Of a DNA stretch of 64,000 nucleotides, positions 37,781 to 45,652 are shown piece after piece. This DNA is from Planctomycetota bacterium. Its GTDB lineage: Bacteria > Planctomycetota > UBA1135 > UBA2386. Made by a program: the position numbers and the translations under genes. Location: NCBI GenBank assembly GCA_016794425.1, contig JAEUHR010000059.1, positions 62,001 through 126,000 on the forward strand, given 5' to 3'. The notes under the pieces are model-generated. The model searched no databases. It saw nothing but the letters and a program-made list of their open reading frames with translations, and was not told the DNA's origin. The first letter of the stretch is position 1. Each line of letters opens with the position of its first letter.

Positions 37781-38824
37781 GTGGGCGTGATCGCGAACGT
37801 GGACGTCGCCGCGGCTCCGGCCGAGCGCCTGGTGGCGTTCGCGGGCCGTTTGCGCCGCCGGCACGTGCGCCGCGCGGCCGAAGGTGCCGCGGTGCGCGCC
37901 GTGCTCGCGTTGGCGGTGCCGGCGATCGCGGCCGCGTGGCTGCTGCCGACCGAGCGCCCTGCGGTCGCCGTCGGCGGCACCGCGATCGTGGCCGTCGCGG
38001 CTGCCGCCGCCGCGCTGCGCGCGCGTTCGGTGCGCGATGCGGCGCTGCTGCGCGCCGACGCGGGGCGGCTCGACGGCCTCGGCGACGAACTGGCGACCTG
38101 GCTCGAACAGCACCGCCGGCGCGGCGATCCGGCGATGGTCGACTGGCTCGGCCGCGCCGTCGATGCGCAGCTGCCGCAGGTGCCGCCACGCGCGCTGGCG
38201 CGCGTCGGCCGCCGGCCGCTCGGACGGTGGCGGCGCCTGCTGCCGATCGCCCTGCTGTGCCTCTTGGTCTGGTTGGTCGCCGAATGGCTGGCGCCGCCGT
38301 GGGCCGGTGTCGCCGGCGGGGGCGGCGGGGCCGCGGCCAGCGGCGCCGGTGGGGCGGGCAGCGGCGATGGTGGCAGCGGCGACGGTGCCGGTGCGGGCGG
38401 CGCCAGCGAACCGGCACCCGAACCCCGGCCCGAACCGCCCGCGCCGCCGCCGCCACCGCGCCCCGCCGACGGCGCGCCGCCGCCGCCGCCGCCGACCGAA
38501 ACCCCGCCGCCTGCCGAACCGCCGGCCGAGCCGGCGCCGCTGCTCGACCTGCCGGCCCAGCAGCGCTTCGTGGTGCCGGAGTTCTTCGGCGACGGCCCGA
38601 CGCGTCGCGTGCGCATGCACACAGCCGAGCTGGCGCGCCGCGGTGCGGCGCCGCCGGCGGCGGCGTCCGGCGACGGCACCGGTGAGGCGCCGGCACCACC
38701 GCCGCCGACCGCGGCGGAGTTCGCGCGCGCGGCGGAGGCCGCGCAGCGCGCGCGCCACGTGCCCGACGAGGAGCGCCCGATGGTGCGCCGGTTCTTCGAC
38801 CTGTTGCGCGAGGCCGCGAAGTGA
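37781..38824 (+). CDS. Membrane protein with a Pro/Gly-rich linker, DUF58 operon
   Basis: A 347-residue protein with two paired hydrophobic stretches (about 43-80) and another (about 150-170). A Gly/Ser/Ala stretch and a long proline-rich segment (about 205-255) follow, then a charged helical C-terminus. I cannot place it in a named family with confidence; the position before DUF58 and BatA-like genes suggests the DUF4175/BatD-like accessory group. GTG is used as the start, with a -10-like hexamer six bases upstream. The next gene overlaps by four bases (GTGA). Confidence 0.65.
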   Translation: MGVIANVDVAAAPAERLVAFAGRLRRRHVRRAAEGAAVRAVLALAVPAIAAAWLLPTERPAVAVGGTAIVAVAAAAAALRARSVRDAALLRADAGRLDGLGDELATWLEQHRRRGDPAMVDWLGRAVDAQLPQVPPRALARVGRRPLGRWRRLLPIALLCLLVWLVAEWLAPPWAGVAGGGGGAAASGAGGAGSGDGGSGDGAGAGGASEPAPEPRPEPPAPPPPPRPADGAPPPPPPTETPPPAEPPAEPAPLLDLPAQQRFVVPEFFGDGPTRRVRMHTAELARRGAAPPAAASGDGTGEAPAPPPPTAAEFARAAEAAQRARHVPDEERPMVRRFFDLLREAAK

Positions 38825-39726
38825 GGCGCCGGCCGCCCCCGTTGCCGGTGTTGCCGGAGCGCTTTCCGCCGCCGTTCCGCGCGCTGCTGCACGAACTGCT
38901 GGCGCGCGGTGCGCGCGCGCGCGGCGGCCGCGACGACCGCCAGCGCGCGCGCCGCGCCGTGCTGAGCCACAGCGGCACGTTCGTCGGCCATCGGCCGTAC
39001 GTGCCCGGCGACGATCCGCGCCGCATCGACTGGGCCGCCTGCGCGCGCACCGGCGAACTGTTCGTGAAGCAGTTCGAGGAAGAGCAGCGCCGCACCGCGA
39101 CGCTGGTGCTGGACCTGTCGCCGCGGCTCTTGGTCGGCGAGCCGCCGCGCGCGCTGGCGGTGCGCCGCCTGGCCGCGGTGGTCGGCGGCCTCGCGCTGCG
39201 GCACCTCGACGGACTGACCGTCGTCGCGCCGGCCGCCGGCGCCGCGGCGGTCGTGCGCTTCGCCGGCGCCGGCATGCTCGACGCGCTGCTGCGCCATCTC
39301 GACGACCTGCCGGTCGTCGCCGCGCCGCCGGCGGCGGCGATCCCGCTGGTGCTGGCGCGCGGGCTGTCGGGACGGCTGCACTGGTTGTCGGACTTCGCCG
39401 AACCGGAGGCGTTCGAACTGCCGCTCGCGGCGCTGCGCCGGCGCGGCGCCGCGATCACCGGCTGGCTGCCCGCCATCACCGAAGACCACGACGTGCCGCG
39501 GCCCGGGTACCTGACGCTGCGCGATCCGGCTGGCGGCGGCGAACTGGCGGTCGGGCTCGACGCGGCGCTGGCGGCGGCGATGCGGCACCAGCTGGCGCTG
39601 CTGCGCCGGCGGCAGGAACGGCTGTTCGCGCAGAGCGGTTGCACGCTGGTGCGCTGGCCCGCGCCGGCGGCCGGCGACTTCACGCTGGACGCCTTCCGGG
39701 AGATCGTCGCGTGGTGTGCGCGCTGA
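38821..39726 (+). CDS. DUF58 domain protein
   Basis: A 301-residue protein. FVGHRPYVPGDDPRRIDWAACARTGELFVKQFEEEQ is the DUF58 hallmark, followed by a vWA-like strand TATLVLDLSPRLL and an LSDFAEPEAF segment. DUF58 proteins occur with MoxR ATPases and Bat (Bacteroides aerotolerance-type) proteins and are thought to help fold or activate partner proteins at the membrane. No MoxR gene lies in this stretch. The first of the usual vWA metal residues reads DLSPR, so the metal site is only partly kept. It overlaps both neighbours. Confidence 0.85.
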   Translation: MRRRPPPLPVLPERFPPPFRALLHELLARGARARGGRDDRQRARRAVLSHSGTFVGHRPYVPGDDPRRIDWAACARTGELFVKQFEEEQRRTATLVLDLSPRLLVGEPPRALAVRRLAAVVGGLALRHLDGLTVVAPAAGAAAVVRFAGAGMLDALLRHLDDLPVVAAPPAAAIPLVLARGLSGRLHWLSDFAEPEAFELPLAALRRRGAAITGWLPAITEDHDVPRPGYLTLRDPAGGGELAVGLDAALAAAMRHQLALLRRRQERLFAQSGCTLVRWPAPAAGDFTLDAFREIVAWCAR

Positions 39727-41309
39727 CGTTCGCGGCGCCGTGGCAGCTGGGCTGGTTCACGCTGCTGCCGCTGCTGTGGTGGCTCGCGCTGCCGCCGCGG
39801 CCGCGGCGGCAGCAGTGGACCGCGCACCTCGCGCAGTGGCAGGCCGCGCACGCGGCCTTGCGGCGGCAACCGCCGCGCCTGCGCGGCCTGCGGCTGGTGC
39901 TGCTGGCGACGGCGGCGAGCTGCGCGATCGTCGCCGGTGCCGGGCCGGTCTGGCGCGCGGCGCCGGGCCCGAGCCGTCTGACCGTGCTGCTCGACGCGTC
40001 GGCCAGCATGGCCGCGCGCGGCAGTGCCGACACCAGCGCGTTCGCGCGCGCCGACCAGCGGCTGGGCCAGGTGTTCGACACGCTGCCGCCGCACGTCGAC
40101 GTGACGCTGCTGCGCTGCGGTGGCCCGCGGCTGCGGCGCCTGGGTGCTGCGGCGCGCGCGCGGACCGACCTCGGCGTGCCGGCCGGAACGCTCGACGTCG
40201 ATCTGCCGGCGCTCGCGGCGGCGGTCGCGGCGCAACCGGACACGGTCGTCTGGACGTTGACCGACGGCCAGGCGCAGGCGCAACTGCCCACCGTCGGCGC
40301 GTTGACCGTGCTGCCCGCGGCGGGGCCGAATGCCGCGATCACCGCGGTGCGGACCGTCGACCGCTGGCCGCTGCCGGGCCTGTCGTTGGCGGTCGACCTG
40401 GTTGCCTGCACCGACGCGGCCTGCCGCGGCACGCTGCGCGCCGACGGAGCGCTCGCCGCGGCGGCGCAGCGCGCGGTCGAACTCGCGCCCGGCGTGCCGA
40501 TCACGGTCGCGTTCGAACTCGAACGCAGCGCCGCCGGCGGCGAACTGCGGCTGCAACTCGACGTCCAAGGTGACGTGCTGGCCGCCGACGACGCGTTCCG
40601 CGCCTGGCTGCCGCCGCTGCCGGCGCCGCGCATCGGCGTGCTGGCCGCGGCGGACACGACGCCGTTCGCGGCACTCGCGGCGCGCGCGCTGGCCGACGAG
40701 GTCGGCGGCAGCGTCGTCGACGCGGCGACCGGCACCGAGGTCGGGTTCCTGCTGGTCGACGGCGGCGTCGCGCCGGTGGCGCCCGGCCGCGTGCGCGCGC
40801 TGACGTTCGGCAGCCGGCTCGCCGCCGACGTCGACGTCGTGCCGTGGCTGCAGCCGCGGCTCGCCGACTGGGACCGCACGTCGCCGCTGTGCCAGGGGCT
40901 CGACCTGTCGGAGCTGCGCATCGACACCGCGTTCCGCGGCGTGCTGCCGGCCGGCGCGCCGTTCCTGTGGGGCGAAGACGCCGCCGGCGACCGCACGCCG
41001 CTGGCGGTGTTGGTCGACGGCGGCGCGACCGCGTCGGTGCACTTCGCGTTCCGGCTGCAGGACGGCAATCTGCCGCTGCTGGCCGCTTTCCCGCAGCTGC
41101 TGCGCCGCGCGTTCGTGCGCTGCCACGGTGCGGCCGCGGCGCTGGTGGTGACGACCCCGCCGCCGGCGCCGGGCGAACAGGACCTGCGCACCGCCGCGAC
41201 GGCGCCGGATCGGCCGCTGCCGCCGTTCCGGGCCGCCGACCGGCCGCTCGCGGCGCCGCTGCTGCTGGCCGGCCTGCTGGCGCTGGTGCTGCGCGCGTTC
41301 GTCCGGTAG
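39711..41309 (+). CDS. BatA-like von Willebrand factor A membrane protein
   Basis: A 532-residue protein with an N-terminal double helix (about 5-25 and 55-75) typical of aerotolerance regulator N-terminal domains. A vWA-like domain follows, beginning LTVLLDASASMAARG, which is a complete DxSxS metal-binding motif. Further on it has beta-rich repeats and a C-terminal membrane helix (about 510-530). It is encoded with the DUF58 protein in the arrangement known from Bat operons. The start is GTG at 39711 (or 39714) inside the end of the DUF58 gene, with GGGAG eight bases upstream. The binding partner is not known. Confidence 0.8.
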   Translation: MVCALTFAAPWQLGWFTLLPLLWWLALPPRPRRQQWTAHLAQWQAAHAALRRQPPRLRGLRLVLLATAASCAIVAGAGPVWRAAPGPSRLTVLLDASASMAARGSADTSAFARADQRLGQVFDTLPPHVDVTLLRCGGPRLRRLGAAARARTDLGVPAGTLDVDLPALAAAVAAQPDTVVWTLTDGQAQAQLPTVGALTVLPAAGPNAAITAVRTVDRWPLPGLSLAVDLVACTDAACRGTLRADGALAAAAQRAVELAPGVPITVAFELERSAAGGELRLQLDVQGDVLAADDAFRAWLPPLPAPRIGVLAAADTTPFAALAARALADEVGGSVVDAATGTEVGFLLVDGGVAPVAPGRVRALTFGSRLAADVDVVPWLQPRLADWDRTSPLCQGLDLSELRIDTAFRGVLPAGAPFLWGEDAAGDRTPLAVLVDGGATASVHFAFRLQDGNLPLLAAFPQLLRRAFVRCHGAAAALVVTTPPPAPGEQDLRTAATAPDRPLPPFRAADRPLAAPLLLAGLLALVLRAFVR

Positions 41310-41350
41310 CGGAGCGGGCTTGCGGTCGCCCAGGGATCCGAACCGCACCC

Positions 41351-41379
41351 TTGCGCACGCCCGGTCGGATCCGTAGAAC
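41351..41379 (+). promoter_or_regulatory. Promoter of rplC
   Basis: TTGCGC, 17 bases, TAGAAC. The -35 and spacing match the rho promoter. Two GGATCCG heptamers flank and overlap the spacer. Transcription would begin about 50 bases before the rplC ATG. Confidence 0.55.
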
Positions 41380-41435
41380 CTTCGCCCCTTCGTGTCTTGG
41401 ACCCGCTGTCCGTGGCACCTCCGGAGCAAGTTCCC

Positions 41436-42242
41436 ATGACCGCCAGCAAGTCGCTCGGCATCCTCGGCAAGAAGCTGGGGATGATGCAGATCTTCCAGGA
41501 CGACGGCACCTGTGTGCCGGTGACCGTGGTGCGTGCCGGCCCGTGCCGCGTGCTGCAGGTCAAGATGGCGACCGCGGCGGAGCATCCCGAAGGCCACCGC
41601 ACGGCGCAGATCAACCGCGGCAAGAAGGGCGGCAAGCAGAGCCGTCCGCGCGCCGCCGACGGCTACTACGCGGTGCAGCTCGGCTTCGACGACAAGCCGG
41701 CGCGGCTGTGCTCGAAGGCCGAACTCGGCACGCTGAAGAAGGTCGGCCTCGACCAGGGCAAGCGCTACGTCTGCGAGTTCCGGCTCGACGCGGCGCCGAC
41801 GCAGAAGCCCGGTGAGGAAGTCACGGTCGAGGTCCTGAAGGGTGTGCCGCACGTCGACGTGACCGGCACGACCAAGGGCCGCGGCTGGGCCGGCACGATC
41901 AAGCGCTGGGGCTTCAGCCGCCAGCCCACGTCGCACGGCAACTCGCTGAACCACCGCACCGGTGGTGGCCTCGGTCGTCAGCACTCGATCAGCAGCGGTG
42001 TGCCGAAGGGCAAGCGCATGGCCGGCCACTACGGCGTCGAGCGCGTCACCGTGCAGCGGCTCGAAATCGTGAAGATCGACGCCGAGCGCAACCTCGTGTT
42101 CCTGCGCGGCGCCGTGCCGGGCCACAAGAACGGCTACCTCGAGCTGCGCAAGACGGTCAAGAACGAGCGTCTGATCACCGACAAGCCGGGTCTCGTCGTC
42201 CGCAATGCGGCGGCGAAGGCCGCTGCCAAGGGCAAGAAGTAA
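41436..42242 (+). CDS. rplC: 50S ribosomal protein L3 (uL3)
   Basis: Early-assembly protein of the large subunit whose loop reaches the peptidyl-transferase centre. The 268-residue product begins SKSLGILGKKLGMMQIF and has PHVDVTGTTKGRGWAGTIKRWGF. It ends with KRMAGHYGVERVTVQRLEIVKIDAERNLVFLRGAVPG, all L3 signatures. It is longer than E. coli L3 (209), mainly through a basic insertion near residues 50-75 and a lysine-rich tail. GGAG lies ten bases before the ATG. It is not in its usual place between rpsJ and rplD. Confidence 0.95.
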   Translation: MTASKSLGILGKKLGMMQIFQDDGTCVPVTVVRAGPCRVLQVKMATAAEHPEGHRTAQINRGKKGGKQSRPRAADGYYAVQLGFDDKPARLCSKAELGTLKKVGLDQGKRYVCEFRLDAAPTQKPGEEVTVEVLKGVPHVDVTGTTKGRGWAGTIKRWGFSRQPTSHGNSLNHRTGGGLGRQHSISSGVPKGKRMAGHYGVERVTVQRLEIVKIDAERNLVFLRGAVPGHKNGYLELRKTVKNERLITDKPGLVVRNAAAKAAAKGKK

Positions 42243-42253
42243 GGAGACACCAC

Positions 42254-42403
42254 ATGGCTCGTTCGCGACGCAAGAATGGCGGCCCCAAGCGCGGGACGTT
42301 CCGCCGCAAGAAGCTCGGCAAGGGTTGGTCGACGGTGCGCAAGGAGACCGGTGCCAACCGGCCCGTGCTGCGCATCACCGAGACGGCCGACAAGAAGGAC
42401 TGA
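42254..42403 (+). CDS. 49-residue very basic protein after rplC
   Basis: ATG 42254 to TGA 42401-42403, starting 11 bases after the rplC stop. AAGGAG at 42241-42246 is the best ribosome-binding site in this part of the window. The product starts MARSRRKNGGPKRGTFRRKK, with about a third Lys/Arg, and ends in a short acidic/basic tail. I do not recognise a family; bL32, bL36, bTHX and similar small ribosomal proteins do not match. The position and charge suggest an RNA- or ribosome-binding protein. It may be missed by size cut-offs. Confidence 0.7.
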   Translation: MARSRRKNGGPKRGTFRRKKLGKGWSTVRKETGANRPVLRITETADKKD

Positions 42404-42427
42404 CCGCGCGCTGACGCGGCGCCGCGC

Positions 42428-43648
42428 GTGACCGACGTCGACGTGGTCGTCGTGGGCGCGGGCGCGGCCGGCGCGATGGCGGCGCTGCACGCTGCGGCGC
42501 GCGGCCGCCGTACGCTGCTGCTCGAGAAGAACCAGCGGCCCGGCCTGAAGATCCTGATCAGCGGCGGCGGCCGCTGCAACGTCACGACGACGCGCAGCGG
42601 CGCGGATCTCGAGGCCCAGTACGGCACGCGCCGCGGGCGCTTCCTGCGCCATGCGCTGCGGTCGTTCCCGCCGACTGCCGTGTGCGCCTTCTTCGAGGCC
42701 AGCGGCGTGCCGCTGCAGCAGGAGGACCTCGAGAAGCTGTTCCCGGTGTCGCAGCGCGCGCAGGACGTGCGCGACGCGCTGCTGCGGCGGTGCCGCGCCG
42801 CCGGCGCCGACGTGGTCGTCGGCACGGCGGTGCAGGCCGTGGGCCGCCGCGGCGACCGGTTCGTCGTCGCTCTGCCGACCGGCGAGGTCCGGGCGGCCAG
42901 CGTCGTGCTGGCGACCGGCGGCCTCAGCTATGCGAAGACCGGCGCCACCGGCGACGGCTACGCGTGGTGCCGCGCGTTCGGCCACACGGTCACGGCCTGC
43001 TGGCCGGCGCTGGCGCCCCTGTGCGTCGAGCGTCCGTGGGTGCGCGCGCTGCAGGGCATCGTGCTCGACGGCACCGACCTCGCGGTGCTCGACGGCCAGG
43101 GCCGCGAACGGCTGCGGCGCCGGCGGCCGATCCTGTTCACGCACAAGGGGCTGTCCGGCCCGGCGCCGATGGACCTCGCCGGCGACGTCGAAGAGCTGCA
43201 GGGGCAGGCGCAGGTCCGCTTCGACTTCGCGCCGGGGATCCCGCGCGAGGCGCTCGAGGCGCAGTGGCTCGCCGCCGCGGCGGCGCACGGCGGCCGGCGC
43301 ATCGAGGCGCTGCTGCCGAGCGAGCTGCCCGAACGGTTGCGCGCGGCGCTGGTCGCCGAGGCCGGCGTCGACGGCACGCTGGCCAACCTGGCGCGCGAGG
43401 CGCGCCGGCGGCTGCTGCAGGCGGTCAAGGACCTGCGCGTGCCGGTGCCGAAGAGCCTCGGCTTCGACCACGCCGAGGTCACGCGCGGCGGCGTCGAACT
43501 GGCCGAAGTCGATCCGCGCACGATGCAGAGCCGGCTGCAGCCGGGGCTGTTCGTCTGCGGCGAACTGCTCGACGTCGACGGCCCGATCGGCGGCTTCAAC
43601 TTCCAGGCGGCGTTCGCGACCGGCCGGCTCGCGGGCCTGTCGGCCTGA
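42428..43648 (+). CDS. BaiN/HI0933-family NAD(P)/FAD-dependent oxidoreductase
   Basis: A 406-residue flavoprotein. VDVVVVGAGAAGAMAALHAAARG is the dinucleotide-binding loop. LEKNQRPGLKILISGGGRCN is the family signature after it, ASVVLATGGLSYAKTGATGDGY lies mid-protein, and GLFVCGELLDVDGPIGGFNFQAAFATG is the C-terminal FAD motif. Members are annotated as flavoproteins, 3-dehydro-bile-acid reductases and tRNA-related oxidoreductases; the true role is open. The start is GTG, 24 bases after the small basic protein, so it may lie in the rplC operon. mnmE follows 19 bases later with its own promoter-like hexamer. Confidence 0.88.
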   Translation: MTDVDVVVVGAGAAGAMAALHAAARGRRTLLLEKNQRPGLKILISGGGRCNVTTTRSGADLEAQYGTRRGRFLRHALRSFPPTAVCAFFEASGVPLQQEDLEKLFPVSQRAQDVRDALLRRCRAAGADVVVGTAVQAVGRRGDRFVVALPTGEVRAASVVLATGGLSYAKTGATGDGYAWCRAFGHTVTACWPALAPLCVERPWVRALQGIVLDGTDLAVLDGQGRERLRRRRPILFTHKGLSGPAPMDLAGDVEELQGQAQVRFDFAPGIPREALEAQWLAAAAAHGGRRIEALLPSELPERLRAALVAEAGVDGTLANLAREARRRLLQAVKDLRVPVPKSLGFDHAEVTRGGVELAEVDPRTMQSRLQPGLFVCGELLDVDGPIGGFNFQAAFATGRLAGLSA

Positions 43649-43655
43649 ACCGCGG

Positions 43656-43661
43656 CATACT
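43656..43661 (+). promoter_or_regulatory. -10-like CATACT six bases before mnmE
   Basis: CATACT-GCGGCG-ATG. The hexamer matches four of six TATAAT bases, and no ribosome-binding site precedes the ATG. The same GCGGCG spacer occurs before 20318 and 52174. Confidence 0.45.
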
Positions 43662-43667
43662 GCGGCG

Positions 43668-44987
43668 ATGCTCGGCGACACGATCGTGGCCCAGGCGTCG
43701 GCGGCCGGCAGCGCCGAGCGCGCCGTGCTGCGGTTGTCGGGGCCGCACGCGATCGCCGCCGCGGCGGCGGTGTTCGCGCCGGCGCTGCCGCGCGCGCGCG
43801 GCCAGGTCGACGGCGCGCTGCGCGGATTCGGTGGCGCGCTGCCGGCGCTGGCGCTGGTGATGGTGGCGCCGGCGTCGTTCACCGGCGAAGACACCGTCGA
43901 ACTGCACGTGCCCGGCAGCCCGCTGCTGGTGCGGCTCCTGCTCGACGAGCTGCTGCGCTGCGGCCGCGACCGCGGCGTGCGCGAAGCGCTGCCCGGCGAG
44001 TTCACGGCGCGAGCCTGCCAGAACGGGCGGCTCGACCTCGCGCAGGCCGAAGGCGTGCTGCTGCTGCTGCACGCCGCCGACGCGCGCGCCGCGGCGGCGG
44101 CGACGCAATGGCTGCGCGGCGGCTTCGGCGAGGCCGCGCGCGCGCTGCGCCTGCGGCTGCAGGATGCGCTGGCGCTGCTCGAGGCGGGACTCGACTTCAC
44201 CGACGGTGAGACCGGCACCGTCGCCGCCGCCGACTGGCAGCGGCCGCTGGCCGCGGTCGAGGCCGACCTCGCGGCGCTGGCGGCGTCGCTGCCGGCCGCG
44301 GCGCCCGGCGGCGAACTGCTGCTGCTCGGGCGCGCCAACGCCGGCAAGTCGTCGCTGGCGAACGCGCTCGCGGACCGCGGCGCCGCCCTGGTCGACGCGG
44401 TGCCGGGCACGACGCGCGATCTGCTGCGCATCGAACTCGCGCCCGGCGTCGCGGTCTGGGACGCGCCCGGCGATCTCGACGACCCGGCCGCTGCCGATGC
44501 CCTCGCGCTGGCGCTGCGCGACCGGCTGGCCGGCCGCGCCGCCGCGTGCCTCTGCGTGCTGGACGCGACCGCGCCGACGCCGCCGGCTTCGGCGCTGGCG
44601 ACGCCGCTGCCGTGGGCCGCGGTGGTCTGGACCAAGTGTGACGCCGCGCCGGTGCCGGACCGGTTGCCGGCCGCCTGTGCAGTGCGGGCCGCCGGCGTGC
44701 CGGTGGTGGCGACCAGCGCGCGCCGCGGTGTCGGGCTCGCGGAGCTGCGCGCCGTGCTGGCGCGCGCGGCGACCGGTGGTCCCGCGGATGCCGGCGGGCC
44801 GCTGCGGGCGGCGTTCGCCGCCTGTGCCGCGGCCGTCGCGCGCGCGCGCACAGCCGGGCCGCTCGGGGACGAACTGGTCGCGCTCGAACTGCAGGCCGCG
44901 CTGCGGGCACTGGACGGCGTCGACGGCACGCACTCGCCCGAACAGCTGCTGGACCGGATCTACGGCCGCTTCTGCCTCGGCAAGTAA
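43668..44987 (+). CDS. mnmE: tRNA modification GTPase MnmE
   Basis: With MnmG it makes the cmnm5 group on U34 of tRNAs. The 439-residue product has the folate-binding N-terminal domain (MLGDTIVAQASA...FTGEDTVELH), helical domains, and an inserted GTPase. The invariant C-terminus FCLGK corresponds to FCIGK, whose Cys is needed for modification. The G1 loop GRANAGKSS (221-229) and PGTTRD (246-251) are intact. G3 reads DAPG (265-268) in place of DTAG, and G4 reads TKCD (322-325) in place of NKxD. So GTP binding may be weaker or altered. The gene stands alone, without mnmG beside it. Confidence 0.92.
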   Translation: MLGDTIVAQASAAGSAERAVLRLSGPHAIAAAAAVFAPALPRARGQVDGALRGFGGALPALALVMVAPASFTGEDTVELHVPGSPLLVRLLLDELLRCGRDRGVREALPGEFTARACQNGRLDLAQAEGVLLLLHAADARAAAAATQWLRGGFGEAARALRLRLQDALALLEAGLDFTDGETGTVAAADWQRPLAAVEADLAALAASLPAAAPGGELLLLGRANAGKSSLANALADRGAALVDAVPGTTRDLLRIELAPGVAVWDAPGDLDDPAAADALALALRDRLAGRAAACLCVLDATAPTPPASALATPLPWAAVVWTKCDAAPVPDRLPAACAVRAAGVPVVATSARRGVGLAELRAVLARAATGGPADAGGPLRAAFAACAAAVARARTAGPLGDELVALELQAALRALDGVDGTHSPEQLLDRIYGRFCLGK

Positions 44988-45022
44988 CTGCCGGACCGCT
45001 GTGGGTTCTGCTGCGTGAGCCT

Positions 45023-45052
45023 TTGACACACAATGGCTTGGGGCAGTATGGT
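45023..45052 (+). promoter_or_regulatory. nrdR promoter with an NrdR-box-like sequence
   Basis: TTGACA (45023-45028), 18 bases, TATGGT (45047-45052), with the only consensus -35 noticed in the window. Bases 45028-45043, ACACAATGGCTTGGGG, match the NrdR-box consensus acaCwAtATaTwGtgt at most positions and fill the spacer. A repressor bound there would block polymerase, so autoregulation is likely. Confidence 0.6.
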
Positions 45053-45070
45053 CCCGCCGTCCACGAGGCC

Positions 45071-45094
45071 CGGAACCGGGGTCAGCCGGTTCCG
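45071..45094 (+). repeat. Nine-base hairpin in the nrdR leader
   Basis: CGGAACCGG, loop GGTCAG, CCGGTTCCG: a perfect stem about 20 bases after the predicted start of transcription and 63 bases before the nrdR ATG. Confidence 0.55.
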
Positions 45095-45157
45095 CGCCAC
45101 CGAGAACCACGTTGGCAGCGCGCTGGGCGCGTCGCTGCCGGCGTGGCGCGAACTGCC

Positions 45158-45652
45158 ATGCGCTGTCCGTACTGCAAGGCCGACAACGACCGGGTCATCG
45201 ACTCGCGCGCCAGCGCCGATGGGTTCGCGATCCGCCGTCGCCGTGTCTGCGCCGACTGTGGTCGGCGCTACACGACGTACGAGCGGGCCGAGACCTCGCC
45301 GCTGCGCGTCGTGAAGAAGAACGGCGAGCGCACGGCGTTCGATCGCAGCAAGTTGCTCGGTGGCATGTTGCGGGCGTGTGAGAAGCGGCCGGTGTCGCTC
45401 GAGAAGCTCGACGAGATCGCCGACCGCATCGAACGCCAGTGCATGGAGGCCTTCGACAAGGAGGTGCCGAGCAAGGTGATCGGCAACCTCATCATGCAGG
45501 AGCTGCGGCAACTCGATCAGGTGGCGTACGTCCGCTTCGCGTCGGTCTATCGCGAGTTCAAGGACGTCACGCAGTTCCTCGAGGAGCTCAAGCCCATGCT
45601 GGAGAAACGGCGGGAGGGTGCTCATGAAGCGGCGGACGGAACATCTGGTTGA
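45158..45652 (+). CDS. nrdR: Transcriptional repressor NrdR
   Basis: Represses ribonucleotide reductase genes in response to dATP/ATP. The 164-residue product has a zinc ribbon (MRCPYCKADN...RVCADCGRRY, Cys3, Cys6, Cys31, Cys34) and an ATP-cone (about 49-140, VVKKNGERTAFDRSKLLGGMLRACEKRPVS). The ATG at 45158 is chosen because the zinc ribbon begins at residue 3; in-frame sequence upstream is the leader. It overlaps the following ATP-cone gene by 29 bases. The promoter carries a likely NrdR box. Confidence 0.95.
   Translation: MRCPYCKADNDRVIDSRASADGFAIRRRRVCADCGRRYTTYERAETSPLRVVKKNGERTAFDRSKLLGGMLRACEKRPVSLEKLDEIADRIERQCMEAFDKEVPSKVIGNLIMQELRQLDQVAYVRFASVYREFKDVTQFLEELKPMLEKRREGAHEAADGTSG

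Noticed and set aside
34137..42125. A 2662-codon open frame on the minus strand
   Set aside because: It lies antisense to the GldG, DUF4340, DUF58, BatA and rplC genes, all supported by family motifs. Long antisense frames are expected in DNA this rich in G+C, and its translation is Arg/Gln/His-rich with no domain.
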